Assembly: GCA_013214275.1 (NCBI GenBank)
Contig: JABSPP010000032.1
Coordinates: forward strand, 1-10,597
Origin: Flavobacteriaceae bacterium
Lineage (GTDB): Bacteria; Bacteroidota; Bacteroidia; Flavobacteriales; Flavobacteriaceae
Reading direction: 5' to 3'
Length of the DNA stretch: 10,597 bases
Both the position numbers and the translations under genes were made by a program. The number at the start of each line of letters is the position of its first letter. The stretch's first letter is position 1. Under the pieces are notes generated by a model. It was given only the letters and a program-made list of their open reading frames with translations, searched no databases and was not told the DNA's origin. Positions 1 to 6,300 of this stretch are shown piece by piece.

Positions 1-1
1 G

Positions 2-448
2 AAAAATTCTTTTCTTACTATCGAATTAGTTGTCCCCAATGTATATGCATTTTGTGCTTCTATGTCATTGAATCAAGAATTAAAAGACAAGTTTGGTAGT
101 GGCGTATTTCAGATAAAAAGTGTCAAGAATTTTGGCAATAGTTTATTTAGAATAATTAATCAAAAATACCCATTAAGATTTTGGTTAGGAAGAAAAGTTG
201 ATTACGTAAATACAAAAAACATTGTAGTAACGAATGAAAATAAAAATTTAGTAATTCCTGCTCACAAAGTTAAAATCGATAAAAAGAAAGGAATTAGACC
301 AATTCAACTTGATGATTATTTTGTTAAATCAAAAGAATTCAAACACGAGGATGAATATAGATTCATTTTCTTTCCTCAATCAGAGCCAATGTTCAAAGAA
401 AAAATAATTGAATTTGGTGACCTAACTAAGATTATTTCTAAAATTTAA
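2..448 (+). CDS. 3' part of a gene of unknown function, possibly DUF2971-like (5' truncated)
   Basis: The reading frame is open from base 2 of the window to the TAA at 446-448, so the gene begins upstream. The first in-frame ATG (62) has no leader features, and the codons before it read as normal protein (NVYAFCAS), so it is probably an internal Met. The visible 148 codons are rich in Lys, Asn and Ile. They show no signal peptide or membrane helix. Near the C-terminus is a FKHEDEYRFIFF segment. A Lys/His-x-Glu-x-Glu-Tyr-Arg stretch of this kind is common near the C-terminus of DUF2971 proteins, and the upstream FGSGVF...VKNF part would suit that fold, but this is a weak recollection. A hand count over 61-360 gives about 26% G+C, clearly below the other genes here, which suggests accessory or transferred DNA. 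No function can be assigned. Confidence 0.7.
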   Translation, partial: KNSFLTIELVVPNVYAFCASMSLNQELKDKFGSGVFQIKSVKNFGNSLFRIINQKYPLRFWLGRKVDYVNTKNIVVTNENKNLVIPAHKVKIDKKKGIRPIQLDDYFVKSKEFKHEDEYRFIFFPQSEPMFKEKIIEFGDLTKIISKI

Positions 449-816
449 ACTCCACCATGACAAAAAATATAGTGCATTTGGTAGATAGTAATAAATTGAA
501 TTCTATGTATTTGGTTGTTAGGCAGTAACTTCCCTTGTCGCACGAGAGAAACGGACTTCCGTAGCTGACTTTAGTGAAGTTAATTTTCGGGAAGAAATAT
601 TAAACTATAACTGCTTGATAATTGAATAAAAAACGATAAGCAGCATCGGTATCCTTACACAAGCTGTAAACCCACCAAAAATGAAAATGCCACTATTTAA
701 CAGTTACAGTAGCAATATTCCAATTGATTTCCATTTTATAGCTTGTAAAAGCTAGTGAATAAAAAACAACCGACGGAAACTCATTTAGTTTCTTAGAACA
801 TTCGGGTCTAGATGCC

Positions 817-900
817 GCGTTAGGGATGGCAGTGGCATCCTTTTTTGTCCTAAACAGGCAAAAAAGATAGAACGGACAGCCCGACCGATAGGGAACGTCC
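817..900 (-). repeat. 84-bp dispersed hairpin repeat, copy 1
   Basis: Read on the minus strand, this segment aligns along its full 84 bases with 4307-4390 on the plus strand. It starts with a CCCTATCGGTCGGGCT core, has a central hairpin and ends with ATCCCTAACGC. The central hairpin lies at 841-865: a 7-bp arm TTTTTTG / CAAAAAA, one bulged base, an inner 3-bp CCT / AGG stem and a 4-base loop. Similar GTCGGGCT...CAAAAAAGGATGCC segments are, from memory, scattered between genes in many Flavobacteriaceae genomes. No transposase is nearby. A role as a processed RNA element, terminator or non-autonomous mobile repeat is open. Confidence 0.85.
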
Positions 901-977
901 TTCAACTAAAACATAGGTTTTGATCATTGAGCATTCTATTTCAGCTTATTTTTTAAAATTACTATGAATTTTAAGGC

Positions 978-996
978 AGATAGGCGATCGCCATCT
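978..996. promoter_or_regulatory. GC-rich palindrome upstream of the membrane-protein gene
   Basis: A perfect 10-base palindrome, GGCGATCGCC (983-992), is extended by AGAT on the left and ATCT on the right with a single extra A (982). It stands out as GC-rich within AT-rich DNA and sits about 36 bases before the ATG at 1032. This could be a protein-binding operator or, as RNA, a short hairpin. No family-specific site is recognised. Confidence 0.35.
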
Positions 997-1031
997 CAAT
1001 AAAAATACGACTTTTGTGATTTGACACACAC

Positions 1032-1634
1032 ATGATGCAACTTGCCAATACGGGCGCTTTTTTTAAGGAAATATACAAGACCTTGGCCAAACTTATCATT
1101 GCGGGGGTTTTTATCGGGCTGTTTAAATCTTACGATGGATGGGTGGCTGTAGTACTATTGTTAAAAATACTACATGTGTTGTACACCACGATTATAACAT
1201 CGCCATCAAAAAATTGGATGCTTCTTATAGGAATGATCCTCTCTGGCGCTGCTGGAGTGATAGCAGAACATTGGGGAGTGCGAAACGGATACTGGGAATA
1301 CCACGAAGTAGCACAAAAACTACCGCTATGGTTGCCATTTGCCTGGGCACTGGCCTTTTATGTGCTCTATAAAATTGAGGTAGGGCTTATACAGCATATC
1401 AAACACAAAACGACTTTCAATAAGGTAATGATTGCTTTCTGGGTATCGTTAATTGTTCCTGCTTTAGGAGAAATGATCACCATTTATCTTGGCGTATGGA
1501 CCTATTATTGGGAGTATCAGATTCTTGGAGTTCCACTTTTGGCTCTTGCCTGTTTGGTGGCTTTTCACATGTCTATTTACCTTGTTTTAGCAGTTTTATG
1601 TCGCTCTCTTAAGATCAAAGATCCTGTTTTCTAG
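1032..1634 (+). CDS. Polytopic inner-membrane protein of unknown function with internal duplication
   Basis: The 200-residue product has about six hydrophobic segments (roughly residues 18-32, 37-56, 62-80, 100-117, 131-154 and 164-191), so it is an integral membrane protein. Two halves carry the same signature: a Glu in a membrane segment (E79; E147), then a Gly-Val and a Tyr-Trp-Glu-Tyr (G82-V83, Y87-W88-E89-Y90; G154-V155, Y159-W160-E161-Y162), then a Pro-rich start of the next helix. The E...GxxxGxW/YxY pattern recalls small membrane families such as DUF2878 and the DUF422 carotenoid-synthesis proteins, but I cannot assign it to either. Two successive ATG codons (1032 and 1035) could start it. 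There is no Shine-Dalgarno sequence, as is usual in Bacteroidota. It is transcribed towards bshC with 55 bases between the stop codons. Confidence 0.85.
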   Translation: MMQLANTGAFFKEIYKTLAKLIIAGVFIGLFKSYDGWVAVVLLLKILHVLYTTIITSPSKNWMLLIGMILSGAAGVIAEHWGVRNGYWEYHEVAQKLPLWLPFAWALAFYVLYKIEVGLIQHIKHKTTFNKVMIAFWVSLIVPALGEMITIYLGVWTYYWEYQILGVPLLALACLVAFHMSIYLVLAVLCRSLKIKDPVF

Positions 1635-1689
1635 TCAACTACCTCCTTTTCCATGCCTATTACGGGGTGGAGATCTTTTCTAGAATCAG

Positions 1690-3282
1690 TCATGCGACTA
1701 AGATGGTAAATGCCAGTTCAAGAGGGTGCAAGTTTTCTTTTAACGTGGCGATAAATGAAGAACCGTATTCAAGATAATACACCGAAAAGTTTCGATACCG
1801 TTCTTCCAAAATTTTATGAGGTAACAATTGATTTTGTAGGTTGATGATGCGATCTACCAAGTGAGCCTGTTGTCTTTTTTCTGCTCTTAGCAACCTTTTT
1901 TGTAAATTCTTTAGCCCCTTTAATTGTTTTGCTTGTTGCGCCTTTACAGCTCCAGAGAAAGAAAAATCTGTTTTCTCTGCGATGGCTTGTAGCGTTAAAA
2001 ATTGCTGCTCCAAAAGAGCTTGTGCATCTGAAAAACGAAACTGAATTTCTGAGTTTTCAGTCACTTTTTTGGCCAGGAGATCCTCCTGCTTTAAAAAAAG
2101 TTCCTCATAAGAAATATCAAGCTTTTCCAAGTTTTTCGCTTGCTTGGCTGAGATTACCTGAACAGAATTCCTTAGTAACAGCACTGGAAAGGGCATGTTA
2201 ACCGTATTAAAATACTCTTTGAGTTCTAGCCAATATGCAAGTTCACCACCTCCTCCGATATAACACAGGTTAGGTAAGATCACTTCTTGATATAAGGGAC
2301 GCATAATCACATTAGGACTAAAACGCTCTGGGTGTTCTTCTAGCAGTTCTAAAAGCGCTTTCTCTGTAAACAACAGATCGGTGTTCAGGACCTTGAAGCC
2401 TTGCGCTTCCTTGGTGATTCTTTCTCTAATAGAATCTGTGAGATAAAATACATTGATCTCCCGAGGATGCACTTGGACCTTGTATTTTTCTTTGAGTTTG
2501 CCAACAGTTTTGCTCACCGAATGAAAAGAAGTTTGGTGTAACAACTCATCTTTCATAGCTGGCACAAACAACTTCTTTAAGTGAGCGTCATCTGCATCTA
2601 CAATCACCAAACCGTAAGCTTTAAATAGTTCATTGCTAATGTAGCGAGTAGCCGAAGAAAGCTCAGGGTGATTTAAATATGCGTTTTGGAACAATTCCTT
2701 GAGGTCATTGGCATTTTGAGAACTTCCTACATGTGTGGAAAATAACTCAAAAACTCGATCTAAACCCTCAGTAGAAAATCGTCCTACAGGACCTCCGTCA
2801 GGTCGCTCCCAAACAATTTTTTGATCTCCAATGTTAAAAAAGTTAATTTCATCAAAATCGTGATCTTCAGTCGCCATCCAGTATATCGGAACAAAATGCT
2901 GGTGAGGAAATTGCTTTTTTAAGGACTCACAAAGATTGATGGTTGAGATTATTTTATATAGAAAATACAAAGGACCAGTAAACAAATTAAGCTGATGCCC
3001 CGTAGTTACTGTCAGTGTGTCTTCATCCAGTAACGCTTGTATATTTTGCAATGTTGCTTCCGAAGCATCAAAACCAATATACTGTCTGCTAAGAGTTTTA
3101 GAAAGGACCTCCCTGTGACTCTTTGGAAACGCCTCTTTTTTCTCTTGAATTTGCTTTGCAAACCCATCAAAATCGGGATAATGATGATACAATTCCTCAA
3201 CATCCTTACTTCGTTCTATATAATCGATGATGAACTTAGAAAAGAACCCAGTCTTTTGAAAAGGAATTTGAGTAGCCTTCAT
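1690..3282 (-). CDS. bshC: Bacillithiol biosynthesis cysteine-adding enzyme BshC
   Basis: BshC carries out the last step of bacillithiol synthesis, adding cysteine to glucosaminyl-malate in the cytoplasm. Bacillithiol is the main low-molecular-weight thiol in Firmicutes and many Bacteroidota. The 530-residue length fits the family. Diagnostic stretches are TTGHQLNLFTGPLYFLYKII (93-112), the FVPIYWMATEDHDFDEIN segment (130-147) with its Glu-Asp-His-Asp cluster, and PNVIMRPLYQEVILPN (323-338) followed by YIGGGGE (341-347), where many members have GGPGE. Residues about 380-490 are helical and charge-rich, matching the known C-terminal coiled coil. The start ATG (3280-3282) has no Shine-Dalgarno sequence. 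The gene lies 88 bases after the MORN-repeat gene on the same strand with no terminator between them, so co-transcription is plausible. BshA and BshB are not in the window. Confidence 0.95.
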   Translation of the reverse strand: MKATQIPFQKTGFFSKFIIDYIERSKDVEELYHHYPDFDGFAKQIQEKKEAFPKSHREVLSKTLSRQYIGFDASEATLQNIQALLDEDTLTVTTGHQLNLFTGPLYFLYKIISTINLCESLKKQFPHQHFVPIYWMATEDHDFDEINFFNIGDQKIVWERPDGGPVGRFSTEGLDRVFELFSTHVGSSQNANDLKELFQNAYLNHPELSSATRYISNELFKAYGLVIVDADDAHLKKLFVPAMKDELLHQTSFHSVSKTVGKLKEKYKVQVHPREINVFYLTDSIRERITKEAQGFKVLNTDLLFTEKALLELLEEHPERFSPNVIMRPLYQEVILPNLCYIGGGGELAYWLELKEYFNTVNMPFPVLLLRNSVQVISAKQAKNLEKLDISYEELFLKQEDLLAKKVTENSEIQFRFSDAQALLEQQFLTLQAIAEKTDFSFSGAVKAQQAKQLKGLKNLQKRLLRAEKRQQAHLVDRIINLQNQLLPHKILEERYRNFSVYYLEYGSSFIATLKENLHPLELAFTILVA

Positions 3283-3370
3283 ATATTCAATACCAGATTG
3301 GTGAAAAAAAACTGTGCCATATAAACAAAAACGGTATAAAAGATAAACGCATCATTCACAGATTTTTAGA

Positions 3371-4111
3371 CTAGTTATTGTCATTTTCTTGATCTTTTGT
3401 ACCCCCATTTTTACTGTATTTTGTGGCATTCTTCATCTCCTTCTTGGTTACTTTTTTACCTCCTATGTAAAATTCCCATTTGCCATAACGCTTTCCATAC
3501 CGATATTCACCCTCTTCTTTTAAGTCGCCGCTCAGTTCAAAATATTTTCCTTTGCCATGAAGTTTGTCATCCAAATAATAGACTTCCTCTATAAGAATTC
3601 CTTCATCAGAAAACTTCTTAGAAACACCATTTTTCATTCCGTTTTGGTAGGTTGTTAATTCCAAAACCTGACCATTGATGTAGTAATTTTTTAGCTCGCC
3701 CTCCAGTTGACCATCCACATAAAACTCTTCCGAAAAGAGTTGACCATTCGGAAAATAATAAGTCCATTTCCCCACTCTTTTACGTTGTACCATGGTCCCT
3801 TTAGATCTGAGTTGACCATCCAACGTATAATAACGAACCAGAGCAGAATCAGAGGTAGCAGAAAACTCTTTAATAATTACAGGATGCTTAGATGAGCTGA
3901 TATCGTAGTATTTAAAAGTACCTACCTCTTTGCCATTAACAAACTGCCCCACATACCGAATACGTTGGTTAGAGTAATACTTTTTCCAAACACCAGTTCG
4001 CTTTTTATTTTCATTAAACTGGTTTATTTTTTTCTGTGCCTTCGCAGGCTGGTAAGCAAAAAAGCAACCCACAAAAGTCAGTACAAAAAAAAGCCTCGTT
4101 GCAGTTGTCAT
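3371..4111 (-). CDS. Secreted MORN-repeat (YwqK-like) protein
   Basis: The 246-residue protein begins with a signal peptide (hydrophobic 7-20, likely cleavage after Ala-Lys-Ala at 25), so it should be exported to the periplasm or cell surface. Residues about 38-222 are a run of roughly 22-residue repeats of the MORN_2 type, with recurrent Gly-x-Trp/Phe-x-x-Tyr-Tyr and Asn-Gly-Gln patterns, for example GKWTYYFPNGQL (114-125) and GKWEFYIGGK (210-219). Databases often label such proteins 'toxin-antitoxin system YwqK family antitoxin'. Nothing in the sequence or its neighbours supports a toxin-antitoxin role, since no toxin gene is adjacent. The C-terminal tail is short, polar and Asn/Asp-rich. 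It lies upstream of bshC on the same strand and may share its transcript. The biological role is unknown. Confidence 0.85.
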   Translation of the reverse strand: MTTATRLFFVLTFVGCFFAYQPAKAQKKINQFNENKKRTGVWKKYYSNQRIRYVGQFVNGKEVGTFKYYDISSSKHPVIIKEFSATSDSALVRYYTLDGQLRSKGTMVQRKRVGKWTYYFPNGQLFSEEFYVDGQLEGELKNYYINGQVLELTTYQNGMKNGVSKKFSDEGILIEEVYYLDDKLHGKGKYFELSGDLKEEGEYRYGKRYGKWEFYIGGKKVTKKEMKNATKYSKNGGTKDQENDNN

Positions 4112-4306
4112 AAATCAACATTTTTATGCAGCGTAAAACACCTAATTTTAAATCTGTTACATCAGAAAACGAACCCATCATCAAAGACGTCACTCACTGT
4201 CATCTCTCAAGACCATCTGTGCTAGAAAGTGTAAATATACATTTTTCAACCCATACCATTTTCAACGGGAGATGCCTCGTAGAATCATTTTGCAAATGAC
4301 TGTTTT

Positions 4307-4390
4307 GGGCGCTCCCTATCGGTCGGGCTATACTGCTATATCTTTTTTGCTTTTCAAGACAAAAAAGGATGCCGCTCCTATCCCTAACGC
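4307..4390 (+). repeat. 84-bp dispersed hairpin repeat, copy 2
   Basis: This is the same element as the minus-strand copy at 817-900, here in plus orientation. It has the same CCCTATCGGTCGGGCT core, the central hairpin and the ATCCCTAACGC end, and a total length of 84 bases in both copies despite internal one-base insertions and deletions. The hairpin is 4343-4366: arm TTTTTTG / CAAAAAA, bulged A (4359), inner stem CTT / AAG and loop TTC. The middle pair of the inner stem is T-A here and C-G in copy 1, a compensatory change that keeps the fold. It lies about 145 bases before purB and about 195 bases from the start of the divergent MORN gene. Confidence 0.85.
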
Positions 4391-4506
4391 AACCTCAAAT
4401 CAACTTTTTAATCAGACCATAAAAGTAGGATCACTCATTTTTCATAAATCCATACCCATTGCAAGAGATAATTGAATTTTATGATGGTTTTGAGTGGAGT
4501 AATTTT

Positions 4507-4514
4507 TATTTTTG
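4507..4514 (+). promoter_or_regulatory. Probable -7 promoter box of the purB unit
   Basis: TATTTTTG matches the Bacteroidota primary sigma factor -7 consensus TAnnTTTG exactly and ends 20 bases before the purB ATG. The nearest upstream TTTTG lies only about 14 bases before it, which is shorter than the usual spacing, so the -33 element is uncertain. The resulting leader would be only about 10-15 bases long and lacks a Shine-Dalgarno sequence. Confidence 0.5.
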
Positions 4515-4534
4515 TCGTTTGAATTTCACAGCAC

Positions 4535-5878
4535 ATGAATTTATCTCAGCTCAACGCAATCTCACCCATCGATGGAAGATATCGTTCTAAAGTAGCTCCT
4601 CTCGCCAACTATTTTTCAGAGGAGGCGCTTATCAAATATCGCATACAGGTAGAGATTGAATACTTTATTGCACTGTGTAAAATTCCATTGCCTCAGCTTG
4701 TTGACTTTGACTCAAATCTCTTTCCTGTGTTGCGTAAAATCTACATCAATTTTACCACAGAAGACGCAGAGAATATCAAAATCATCGAGCAAGAAACAAA
4801 TCACGATGTAAAAGCTGTAGAATACTTTATCAAGAAAAAATTTGATGCATTACAACTCAATAGCTACAAAGAATTTATTCACTTTGGGTTAACTTCCCAA
4901 GACATCAATAATACCGCAATCCCTCTCTCCATCAAAGAGGCAGTTAAAGCGTGTTATCGCCCTACTTTTAACGATATCGTCACAAAGCTTAAAGAGCTCG
5001 CCACAGAATGGAAAGACATTCCTATGTTGGCAAGAACCCACGGTCAGCCAGCATCTCCAACACGCCTAGGAAAGGAGATTCAGGTTTTTATCACACGACT
5101 AGAAGAGCAGATCGGCTTTTTAAAACAAATTCCCAATGCTGCTAAGTTTGGAGGAGCAACAGGAAACTTTAACGCTCATCAAATCGCTTATCCCAAGATC
5201 CATTGGAGAGCTTTTGGCTCCAGTTTTGTCAATGATACGCTAGGCTTAAAGCACTCCTTTCCCACCACGCAAATAGAACATTATGATCATATGGCATCCC
5301 TGTTCGATGCCTTAAAAAGGATCAATACCATTTTCATCGATTTAGACAGAGACATCTGGACATACGTAGCGATGGATTATTTTAAGCAGAAAATCAAAAA
5401 AGGAGAAGTAGGCTCCTCTGCAATGCCGCACAAAGTAAATCCCATCGATTTTGAAAATTCCGAAGGCAATTTGGGAATTGCCAACGCCATCTTTGAGCAC
5501 CTATCAGCAAAATTACCTGTTTCAAGAATGCAGCGCGATCTCACCGATAGTACAGTACTAAGGAATATTGGTGTTCCTTTTAGTCACACCATCATAGGTT
5601 TTAAAGCCACCCTTAAAGGATTGAACAAACTACTACTCAATGCAGAAAAATTTGAACAAGATTTGGAAAACAATTGGGCAGTTGTAGCCGAAGCCATTCA
5701 AACAATTCTCAGAAGAGAAGGCTATCCAAATCCTTATGAAACTCTTAAAGGGCTTACAAGGACGAATGAGAAAATGAATCGGCAAGCCATTGCTCACTTT
5801 ATAGACTCGTTAAATATTTCCGATGCCATAAAATCGGAGTTAAAAGCCATTACCCCAGCCAACTATACCGGTATATAA
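4535..5878 (+). CDS. purB: Adenylosuccinate lyase PurB
   Basis: PurB is a cytoplasmic homotetrameric enzyme of the fumarase/aspartase superfamily. It releases fumarate from SAICAR and from adenylosuccinate in purine and AMP synthesis. The 447-residue length and motifs fit the E. coli-type PurB: SPIDGRYRSKV (10-20), TNHDVKAVEYF (88-98), HFGLTSQDINNTA (116-128), ARTHGQPASPTRLGKE (166-181) with the likely catalytic H169, and the superfamily signature GSSAMPHKVNP (293-303) with the mobile-loop catalytic Ser, followed by IDFENSEGN. No key residue is missing. The ATG follows the promoter box by 20 bases. Its stop codon overlaps the start of the next gene (TAATG), so at least the following lipoprotein gene should be co-transcribed. 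Confidence 0.97.
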   Translation: MNLSQLNAISPIDGRYRSKVAPLANYFSEEALIKYRIQVEIEYFIALCKIPLPQLVDFDSNLFPVLRKIYINFTTEDAENIKIIEQETNHDVKAVEYFIKKKFDALQLNSYKEFIHFGLTSQDINNTAIPLSIKEAVKACYRPTFNDIVTKLKELATEWKDIPMLARTHGQPASPTRLGKEIQVFITRLEEQIGFLKQIPNAAKFGGATGNFNAHQIAYPKIHWRAFGSSFVNDTLGLKHSFPTTQIEHYDHMASLFDALKRINTIFIDLDRDIWTYVAMDYFKQKIKKGEVGSSAMPHKVNPIDFENSEGNLGIANAIFEHLSAKLPVSRMQRDLTDSTVLRNIGVPFSHTIIGFKATLKGLNKLLLNAEKFEQDLENNWAVVAEAIQTILRREGYPNPYETLKGLTRTNEKMNRQAIAHFIDSLNISDAIKSELKAITPANYTGI

Positions 5879-6300
5879 TGCAAAGGACACTTCTTTTACT
5901 AATCATATTTACAGTTTGTGTGGCCTGTGAGCCAACCATACAAGGGAGTCCAGACAGGTTTAAAACAGGGGTTTTTGAAGTACCTGCCGTAAACGGAATG
6001 AGCAAAAGTCGTATCATAAGAAAGGATAGCATTCAAATTGAGAAATATACCAAGCTTACTGAGGTTACCACAGATTCTGGGGTGTTTGTCAAAAAAGAAC
6101 AAAAAATAGATACTTTTTACATTCAATGGAAAAATCATTTTTTCTACACTGCCCGTATGAAGTCTCCTAAGACAGAAATTGACAAAGAGCCTATGTTTTA
6201 TCAAATTACCAAAATTACCAAAAACTCCTATGATTTTAGCATGAGGATTGGGTACTCAGAGTTCAGACAGACGGGAACAGTGACGAAAATTGATGAATGA
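5878..6300 (+). CDS. Small lipoprotein of unknown function
   Basis: The 140-residue product starts with a lipoprotein signal: a hydrophobic stretch (5-16) ending at VCVAC with the acylated Cys at 17. It should be anchored in a membrane facing the periplasm. The mature part has the layout FKTGVFEV...IRKDSIQIE...DTFYIQW...NSYDFSMRIGY. From memory, this is shared by a family of short flavobacterial lipoproteins that is sometimes mislabelled 'DNA topoisomerase IV'. No topoisomerase feature is present. There is no acidic cluster right after Cys17, so surface export is not suggested. Its ATG shares one base with the purB stop, and its stop overlaps the terC start by four bases (ATGA), so its translation is probably coupled to both neighbours. 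Confidence 0.85.
   Translation: MQRTLLLLIIFTVCVACEPTIQGSPDRFKTGVFEVPAVNGMSKSRIIRKDSIQIEKYTKLTEVTTDSGVFVKKEQKIDTFYIQWKNHFFYTARMKSPKTEIDKEPMFYQITKITKNSYDFSMRIGYSEFRQTGTVTKIDE

Larger units (their letters stand above)
449..1031. other. Gene-poor intergenic region
   Basis: I see no convincing coding region in these 583 bases. The stretch contains a short perfect inverted repeat at 551-562 (ACGGA, two bases, TCCGT), a possible weak hairpin around 610-647 (CTGCTT / AAGCAG arms), one copy of the 84-bp dispersed repeat (817-900) and a GC-rich palindrome (978-996). The minus-strand open frame across 693-905 is a by-product of the repeat. The final part must hold the promoter of the membrane-protein gene. 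A GACTTTTG at 1009-1016 is one base off the Bacteroidota -7 consensus TAnnTTTG, but I could not pair it with a good -33 element. Confidence 0.6.
4112..4534. other. Divergent intergenic region between the MORN gene and purB
   Basis: These 423 bases separate two divergently transcribed units. I see no real gene in it. It contains the second copy of the 84-bp repeat (4307-4390), the likely purB promoter (box at 4507-4514), and AT-rich sequence around 4231-4250 that probably includes the promoter of the minus-strand unit, although no clear -7 and -33 pair could be fixed there. The plus-strand open frame across 4272-4475 comes from the repeat. Confidence 0.6.

Noticed and set aside
420..523. Possible integron attC-like site: ACCTAAC (420-426) and GTTAGGC (517-523) match the RYYYAAC and GTTRRRY core patterns.
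   Set aside because: The first core lies inside the gene, the two cores are not exact complements, and I found no matching inner L boxes or palindromic fold. The short consensus occurs by chance.
1635..1689. Bidirectional terminator between the converging membrane-protein gene and bshC.
   Set aside because: Only short CTCC / GGAG arms could be paired, with a long loop and no clear T-run on either side.
3037..3324. Plus-strand open frame of 95 codons over the start of bshC.
   Set aside because: It is antisense to the conserved N-terminal part of BshC and has no independent support.
3371..4111. Toxin-antitoxin module suggested by the usual YwqK 'antitoxin' label.
   Set aside because: The product has a signal peptide and MORN-type repeats, and neither neighbour resembles a toxin.
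4231..4250. AT-rich TGTAAATATACAT near the MORN gene resembling TGTAAATACAT upstream of the TonB receptor, possibly a shared operator.
   Set aside because: The shared part is short, AT-only in essence and differs by two inserted bases; chance is a sufficient explanation in this genome.
817..4390. Composite transposon or insertion sequence bounded by the inverted repeat copies.
   Set aside because: No transposase or target-site duplication is visible, and the enclosed genes include ordinary chromosomal ones such as bshC.
5878..6300. DNA topoisomerase IV label that similar short proteins carry in some databases.
   Set aside because: It is a 140-residue lipoprotein with no topoisomerase motif; the label appears to be a propagated error.
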